Source of the DNA: Apiotrichum sp. Y4204
Taxonomy: Eukaryota > Basidiomycota > Tremellomycetes > Trichosporonales > Trichosporonaceae
Direction: 5' to 3'
Assembly (NCBI GenBank): GCA_025531455.1
Contig: JAMYHL010000073.1
Coordinates: 62,001 to 126,000 of the forward strand
Length of the DNA: 64,000 nt
A program made the position numbers and the translations under genes. Shown here one piece after another: positions 57,958 to 64,000 of the stretch. Each line of letters begins with the position of its first letter. The stretch's first letter is position 1. Below the pieces are notes generated by a model that saw nothing but the letters and a program-made list of their open reading frames with translations, searched no databases and was not told the origin of the DNA.

Positions 57958-60826
57958 ATGAGTGGACATTATAACCTCAAGTGTACGTCCGACGCGTTTT
58001 CGTGGACAAGTGGGGTATGACAGGCAAGCTGACTACCTCTAGCCCTCATCAAGGCCATCCGCGCCTGCAAGGTACGATCGTACACGCCAATGCATATAGA
58101 TACACCTATAGACGGAGGAGCTGACAGCAGACTCTTGCGGATGAGCGGTCCGTCATTCAGAAAGAGTCCGCAGCGATTCGAGTGAGTGCTCTCTGGAATA
58201 ACACTGCGCTGACGTCCCCAGACCTCGTTCAAAGAGGAAGATTCGTTTGCGCGGCACAACAACATTGCCAAGCTACTCTACATTCACATGCTGGGCTACC
58301 CGGCTCACTTTGGACAGATTGAATGCCTGAAGCTCGTCGCGTCGCCAAGATTCACAGACAAGCGTCTGGGATATCTTGGTATTATGCTTCTTCTGGATGA
58401 GAATCAGGAGGTGCTTACCCTTGTCACCAACTCGTTGAAGAAGTGAGTGAGCGAAGAGGTCACCTCCGGCTGACGCCAGTGACATGAATCACTCGAACAT
58501 GTACGCCGTTGGCCTCGCCTTGTGCACGTTTGCCAACATTGCATCGGAGGAAATGTCTCGCGACCTGTGTAACGAGGTTGAGAAGCTCCTGGGAAGCAGC
58601 AACACGTACATTCGCAAAAAGGTGAGCGCATGAGCAGTGCCACCATGCGGCATTGTGGTATGTGAACAGCCTGTTGACTTCAGGCGGCACTTTGCGCACT
58701 GCGCATCGTTCGTCGTGTTCCCGAACTGATGGACCACTTCACCGACAAGGTCCGATCACTGCTTCAGGACCGCAACCACGGTGTTCTACTTGCCGGGATA
58801 ACACTGGTGACCGAAATGTGCGAGCTTGATGAGAGCATCGCTCAGCAGTACCGCCAGGCAACGCCCCTCCTCGTCAAGCACCTCAAGTCGCTGGTCACCA
58901 CTGGATTCAGCCCTGAGCACGATGTTGGCGGAATCAGTGACCCATTCCTGCAGGTCAAGATTCTGCGCCTACTGCGAATCCTTGGCCGTGGCGATGTCGA
59001 GTCCAGCGAAATCATGAACGACATTCTCGCCCAGGTCGCAACCAACACGGACTCGTCAAAGAATGTTGGCAACTCCATTTTGTACGAGACAGTTCTCACG
59101 GTCCTCGAAATTGAGGCAGACAGTGGTCTCCGTGTCATGGCCATCAACATTCTGGGCAAGTTCCTCACCAACAGGGACAACAATGTGCGCTATGTTGCTC
59201 TGAACACTCTCAACAAGGTGGTCGGCATAGACACCAACGCCGTCCAACGCCACCGCAACACTATCCTCGACTGCCTGCGTGACGGCGACATTTCCATCCG
59301 CCGACGTGCGCTTGAGCTCTCTTACGCCCTCATCAACGAGGGCAATGTTCGAATCATGACCCGCGAGCTTCTTGCCTTCCTCGAAGTAGCGGACAATGAG
59401 TTCAAGTTTGGTCTTACAACTCAGATCTGGCTCGCCGCTGAGCGTTTCGCACCCAACAAGCGTTGGCACATTGACACGGCTCTCCGGGTACTCAAGACCG
59501 CGGGCAACTATGTCCGTGAGGAGATTCTCTCCGCCTTCATCAGGCTTGTTGCCCACACCCCCGAGCTCCAGTTCTACACTGCCCAGCGTTTGTTCACTGC
59601 CCTGTCTGGGGACCTGTCCCAAGATTCGCTCACTCTGGCGGCTGTATGGATCATTGGAGAGTTTGGTGATGTTCTGCTCCAAGGTGGAACGATCGACGAT
59701 GGCGAAGAGGTCAAGCAGGTCACGGACGAGGGCCTGGTGGACCTCATGGAAGCTGTTCTCAACTCCCCCTATGTGAACACCCTCATTCGCCAGTTCGTCA
59801 TGACCGCCCTTGCCAAACTTTCGACCCGCTTTGCCGAGGTGCAGACGCCTTCTGCCGCTGCTCAGCAGGAGCGCATTTCTGGTCTTGTGGCCGGCTACGC
59901 GACCAACCTCGAGCTCGAAATCCAGCAGCGCAGTGTTGAGTTTGGGACTCTTCTTCTCATGGGCGACGTCAAGATGGATGTTCTCGAGCGTATGCCACCG
60001 CCCGAGATCCGTGCGACGATTATGGGCACTGTCAGTGAACGCCGTAAGGTCGGTTCGACGAGGCAGGACAAGGACACAGTGGTGGACCTCATCGGCGAGG
60101 AGCTTGCGTCTCCAGCCACACCAAACGGTGGGGCACCTGCTGCATCTCTTCAGTCCACCCAGGACCTGCTCGCCGATATCTTTGGGTCATCCGACCTCAC
60201 CACTCCCGCTCCCTCGTCCACTCCTGCGGCGGCCCCTCCGCGATCAGCAGCCCAGGACATCATGTCTCTCTTCGATGCCGCCCCAACAACTACAGCTTCC
60301 TCGCCCCCTCCTCCTTCTGCGTCCCCATCTGCCTCATTGTTCGACATGGTCACCACACCCTCGGCTCATTCACCGACGCAGTCGCCTCCGCCGACACGCG
60401 CGCCTCCTGCTGCCGCTGCTCCACAAGCACCGCAGCTGCAATCTTACACAGCGTACGAGAAGAATGGTCTCAAGATCACTCTCACACCAAAGGTCTCCCC
60501 CACACAGCCTGGTGTCGTGCAGATCCTTGCCCGCTTCACGGCCACCACCAAGCTCGAGCGGGTCAATTTCCAGGTTGCCGTGCCGAAGGTACGCACGAAC
60601 GTTTTTATTCTTTGCTGACAATCAGACGCAACAATTGCAGATGCAGGCCATGTCCAAGCCGGACGTTGCTCCCGGTGCGACGGAAACGCAGCAGCTCCGT
60701 ATTCTTGCCCCCGCAGGGGCGCAGATCCGCCTTCGTCTCCGCATTGCGTACTCAAAGGACGGACAGCAGATTACCGACCAGCAGGACTTCTCGGGCTTCC
60801 CTGCGAATCTCACTGGCGGAAAGTAA
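57958..60826 (+). CDS. APL4: AP-1 adaptor complex, gamma-adaptin subunit
   Basis: Exons are 57958-57982, 58043-58071, 58131-58181, 58222-58442, 58480-58621, 58684-60588 and 60626-60826, giving 857 aa. The first three coding exons are 25, 29 and 51 nt and encode [20 protein letters not shown], the classic gamma-adaptin N-terminus. The helical trunk ([50 protein letters not shown]) is fully conserved to about residue 590. A Pro/Ser/Ala-rich hinge follows, then a C-terminal ear domain ([12 protein letters not shown], then [19 protein letters not shown]). The last intron (37 nt) is best closed at 60625, giving [12 protein letters not shown]; an acceptor 15 nt later is also in frame. AP-1 sorts clathrin cargo between trans-Golgi and endosomes. 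Confidence 0.97.
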
Positions 60827-61130
60827 TGGATTTCATTGACGAGCTTGTGTTAGAGTATGCACTGGTATTACGAACATTGAGCGGAGCAGCGAGAGCTCTC
60901 AGCGCCATATGCTTACAGTACGGAGTTGAGCTGAGATACGACTGCGTGGACCGATGGACCACCTCGGAATGATGAAGACCCGTTCACTCAATCAGTTCGC
61001 GTCATCGTCAATCACAAGAAGATGGCCTCCACTGCGACCAACTCTCACAAACAATCTAGAGCTGGCTGATACGCCATAACTGGTGCATATGGCGGAGTCT
61101 ACTGGTTGCTTTTACTACTGCACATCTAAG
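60827..61130. other. Convergent 3' spacer
   Basis: The region lies between the 3' ends of the gamma-adaptin (+) and SWP1 (-) genes. I see only untranslated sequence. Confidence 0.6.
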
Positions 61131-62309
61131 TTAGGGGGTCCCGCCGGCCTTGAGGCGATTGACACGAGCGGCGCGGAGTGCAACGGTGCCCACGTACGCG
61201 GTCAAGCCCGAGAGCGCAAGGAAGGGCGGAAGAAGCTGATACAGACGCCAGCCGATCCAGTAGCGCAGGATGCAGCCCTCGAGGGCGATGAGGCAGCCGA
61301 GGAAGGCGTACATCATCGTCGGTGGGGTCTGGAAGTTGAGCTGCGAGGAGATGTTGCCGATCTGAATAAAGTCAGCACCAGTTCCAGGTTGAGACCGCGA
61401 TATATCTTTCAGATCTTCACTACCAGAACTCACAAGAGCAAAGAGGAATCCCCACGGGAGGATGAGGGCGACGACACCGAGCGCAGCCTTGGGGAAGCCA
61501 ATGACCTTCTCGTCCGGGCGGAACGTGTGCGTAATCTCCGGCAGGGCCGCGAAGGCTGGCTCACCAGCCCGCGGCGGCAGGTCATGACGCTTGCGGGGAT
61601 GCTCCGAGGTGCTGGGCGGGAGATGAATGGAACCGAGGGGCCACTGGACGGGCTTGGCGCCAGGCGAGGAGAGAAGGAGCGTCGCAAAGACCGGCGACTC
61701 GAGCGCGCGCACCGCCTGAGGCAGCTTGTCCGTATTCTGTGCGTTAGATTTGCCCTAGGTCACTTAATTCCTCCACTTACGATGAGCATGCTCGCCTTGC
61801 CATTGTCCTTGACGCCGACCGAAAGCGTCGCCGTCGCGCCCGCCTCATCCTTGAGAAGCACGAACGCCTGCGCCGGCGCGCTCGGCTCCCCGTCCTCAAC
61901 AACGTTGGCCGTCAGGCGCACCGAAGCACCAGAAACAAGCTTGATGTCCGGCCACTGTGTGTCCGGTCGGAGGCTGTCGTCAGTGTCAAGTGTCAGAAGA
62001 AAGCAAGCGAGACGTCATATGATGAACAGATGGGTTGTGCGTTCCGCCCGTTCAACGTCGGTTGAACCTGATCGACCGAGACCCCGGCCAGCATTTGCAA
62101 AAAAGTGCGACTAGCCCAGTTGTTCCCAGTCCATACGTCTATCGCGCCTCGCGTTCGCTCATTAACACTTACTTGAAGGTAGCGTCGCCAAGTCCGTCGG
62201 GGGTAGTGAGCGCGGCCTTAAGGTTCCGCGCTTCGAGCGCGCCCGCTAGGGCCGTCGGTGCGAGGAGCGCAAGCGCCAGAACGCTGGCCCTCCTAATTCC
62301 TGCAAGCAT
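61131..62309 (-). CDS. SWP1: Oligosaccharyltransferase subunit, ribophorin II/Swp1
   Basis: Exons are 62309-62173, 61973-61781, 61736-61434 and 61361-61131, giving 287 aa (yeast Swp1 is 286). A signal peptide (MLAGIRRASVLALALLAPTA, then LA) is followed by a lumenal domain (LRPDTQWPDIKLVSGASVRL). The family-specific segment (LPEITHTFRPDEKVIGFP) precedes three hydrophobic spans: ALGVVALILPWGFLFAL, then MMYAFLGCLIALEGCIL and LLPPFLALSGLTAYVG. The protein is part of the ER oligosaccharyltransferase that N-glycosylates nascent proteins. Introns are 199, 44 and 72 nt. The first acceptor was chosen by frame (CACTGACGACAG); because it gives an Asn at the join, the local sequence there is slightly uncertain. 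Confidence 0.92.
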
Positions 62310-62931
62310 GGTGGGTGGTGGATGTCAACGAGTGTGGAGGAGTCGGATATGAGAACAGGAGAGGACCTCTGGCGATGACTACCAAACTCCAGACTACGAG
62401 GTCATCATGAGTCCCAGTCGGCGCCACAGCCCGCAGCGACGCGACGTGGAGGTGACGAATCACGTGGTCTTAGCGGAGTTCGAATCCAAGTCCGTCACCC
62501 ACCCACACCTTATTTGCGACAATCGACCTCCACCCTCGTGACATTATCGCCCGGATCTCGCTTTTGTCCATGATCTTTGTCCATGATCCCATGACGGTCA
62601 CAAACAAGCAGAGGACTAAGACCCACAACGATCGCAACTTTTATCTCCAGGACAACCATGCACCATTGTACATCAGCAGACTTGTCAACCAGGTCCACGT
62701 TCCACGGCTCGGTCATTGCTCCAAAATCCAAAAGCCATCCAGACTTCTCGCCGTGAACAGCTGATCCCCCGGGTTCTGTTTTGTGCTCCACAATTGCGTT
62801 GAATGTGCTCAATACATGCTTCTTCCTAATGCAATCCATACCTGCTCGTACGCGACGTCAAGGCAGTTTTCGTTATGATTTTTGTTACGCTGCTCTGCTC
62901 GCACACTAGCTACATCATAGGGTCGAGTCGT
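62310..62931. other. Spacer between the SWP1 promoter and the 3' end of the next gene
   Basis: About 620 nt. It contains a perfect 7-bp inverted repeat (GGTGACG at 62451, CGTCACC at 62493) enclosing a TTCGAATCC element; it is too short for a tRNA. No gene is seen. Confidence 0.45.
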
Positions 62932-64000
62932 TTACCAGGACATGGAGCCCTCAACGATGCTGGCAAGCTGGTCAAGCTCCTCCGACTGGTTGTTCTTGGC
63001 AAGACGGGGCGCGAGGTCAAGGACACGGCGCTGGGGAAGCATGCCCTTGGCGATGGTCTCGATGTCGGACGAAGTGTAGCCGACCTTGGAGAGACCGCGG
63101 GGAACAGCGACCTTCTCGAGGAAGGCCTGGATCTCGTCACGGAGGACGGAACCAATGTCCTCGTCACGGATCTTGTCGAGCTCGTGAGCGCGGTCCTTGC
63201 CCATGAAGATGGCGGCGGCGATGCGGTGGCGCTCGGGCGACGAGGGAGCGGTGAAGTGGAAGACCGACGGCGAGGTAAGGGCGACGGCAACACCGTGGGG
63301 GATGAGAGGGATCTCGGGGTTGTACGAGGGGTGGAAGTACTGGTCAGCCTTCTCACGCGCCTTGTTCAGCGACGAGATGGGGTACGAGCCGGCGTGGCAG
63401 AGGTGGACACCAGCGTTACCGAAACCGATACCGGCGGTAGACGAGGCGAGGAGCATCTGGGCACGGGCCTCCTCGTCACCAGTGGGGTCGTTGTAGATGC
63501 GGGGGAGGTACTTGATGGTCTGCTCAAGAGCCCACTTGGAGAAGATGTCCGAGACGGGGTTCGAGCCCTGGTAAGCGGGACGCTTGATAGGGTTGGAGGG
63601 ACGAGGGGTACGCTCGTAGTAGGGGATGGCGGTCCACGACTCGAGCGAGTGGAAGAGGACGTCAAGACCAGCGGCGACGGCAACTTCACGGGGGCAGGTG
63701 GCGGTGTTGAGGGTGTCGACAATACCAAGAGTGGGCTTCAGGGCACGCGAAGCGATACCGGTCTTGAAGCGCTTCGAGGGAATGTCAAGAATGGCAGTAC
63801 CAGTGGTCTCGGAACCGGTACCGGCGGTGGTGGGAACTGATATTAGAACCAACGCTCCAGATCGATGTAGGTCCACTTACCGGCAATGAGGGGCTTAAGG
63901 GTCTTGTCAATGGGAGTACCCTTGCCGACGGGGGCGTTAATGAACTCGTACATGTCCTTGTCGGGGTAGCACGAGAGAAGGTTGGCAGCCTTGGCAGTGT
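62932..64000 (-). CDS. Iron-dependent alcohol dehydrogenase, hydroxyacid-oxoacid transhydrogenase type (partial)
   Basis: The gene runs off the right edge, so the N-terminus is missing. Exons seen are 64000-63881 and 63836-62932, joined over a 44-nt intron as KPLIAVPTTAGTGSETTG. That Gly/Ser/Thr-rich segment, GLDVLFHSLESWTA (Asp and His metal ligands), GNAGVHLCHAGSYPIS (His) and IPHGVAVALTSPSVF (His) are the hallmarks of iron-containing alcohol dehydrogenases. ERTPRPSNPIKRPAYQGSNP, between them, matches the ADHFE1/HOT subgroup, which in animals transfers hydride between 4-hydroxybutyrate and 2-oxoglutarate in mitochondria. The substrate in fungi is not certain. The missing 5' part should carry the Rossmann domain and any targeting peptide. 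Confidence 0.9.

Noticed and set aside
62875..63840. A 321-codon open frame on the plus strand
   Set aside because: It is antisense to the iron alcohol dehydrogenase gene, which has clear family motifs.
1..64000. CRISPR arrays, operons, integrated prophage or plasmid origins
   Set aside because: The window is eukaryotic with spliceosomal introns. No direct-repeat array with spacers and no bacterial or viral genes were seen.

Overview
The window is nuclear DNA from a basidiomycete yeast, most likely a tremellomycete of the Cryptococcus/Trichosporon type. The evidence is the many short spliceosomal introns (mostly 36-70 nt, GTGAGT/GTAAGT donors, CTGAC or CTAAC branch sites a few bases before the AG), moderately high GC, the fungal gene families present, and a large cysteine-repeat metallothionein of the Cryptococcus CMT type. 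I saw no sign of prokaryotic, organellar or viral DNA. I modelled exons by eye, requiring donor, acceptor, branch site and reading frame to agree. Twenty protein genes can be supported; two run off the window edges.

Layout. 1-13 kb: N-terminal exon of a Gln-rich protein (-), an AP-1/Yap1-type bZIP factor (+), cytosolic isoleucyl-tRNA synthetase (-) and an Air1/2-like zinc-knuckle protein (+). 14-26.4 kb: an unrecognised 539-aa protein (-), a gene-poor stretch of about 6 kb, an Aha1-type Hsp90 co-chaperone with an apparent C-terminal membrane anchor (+), and an unrecognised Cys-rich/coiled-coil protein (-). 29-36 kb: metallothionein (-) and a Ras exchange factor fused to a degenerate Ras-like domain (-). 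39-47 kb: a very small unrecognised gene (-), a uridine kinase/phosphoribulokinase-like kinase (-), an S1/P1 nuclease (+) and a Swt1 PIN endonuclease (-). 47.7-64 kb: acetolactate synthase ILV2 (-), SDH assembly factor 2 (-), an unrecognised membrane protein (+), an Inp54-like inositol 5-phosphatase (-), AP-1 gamma-adaptin (+), ribophorin II/Swp1 (-) and a hydroxyacid-oxoacid transhydrogenase-like iron alcohol dehydrogenase (-, cut by the edge).

The genes are not a functional cluster. They are ordinary housekeeping, trafficking and stress genes in divergent and convergent pairs, separated by gene-poor spacers of up to 6 kb with simple repeats and homopolymers. Two adjacent themes are metal/oxidative stress (bZIP factor, metallothionein) and ER/Golgi membrane biology (Inp54-like, AP-1 gamma, Swp1), but I see no evidence that they are co-regulated.

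Most worth a second look: the frame break in the redox-sensing C-terminus of the AP-1-like factor, the Ras-like-domain/RasGEF fusion, the tail-anchored Aha1, the metallothionein repeats with an 8-base first coding exon, and five proteins I could not assign to a family.
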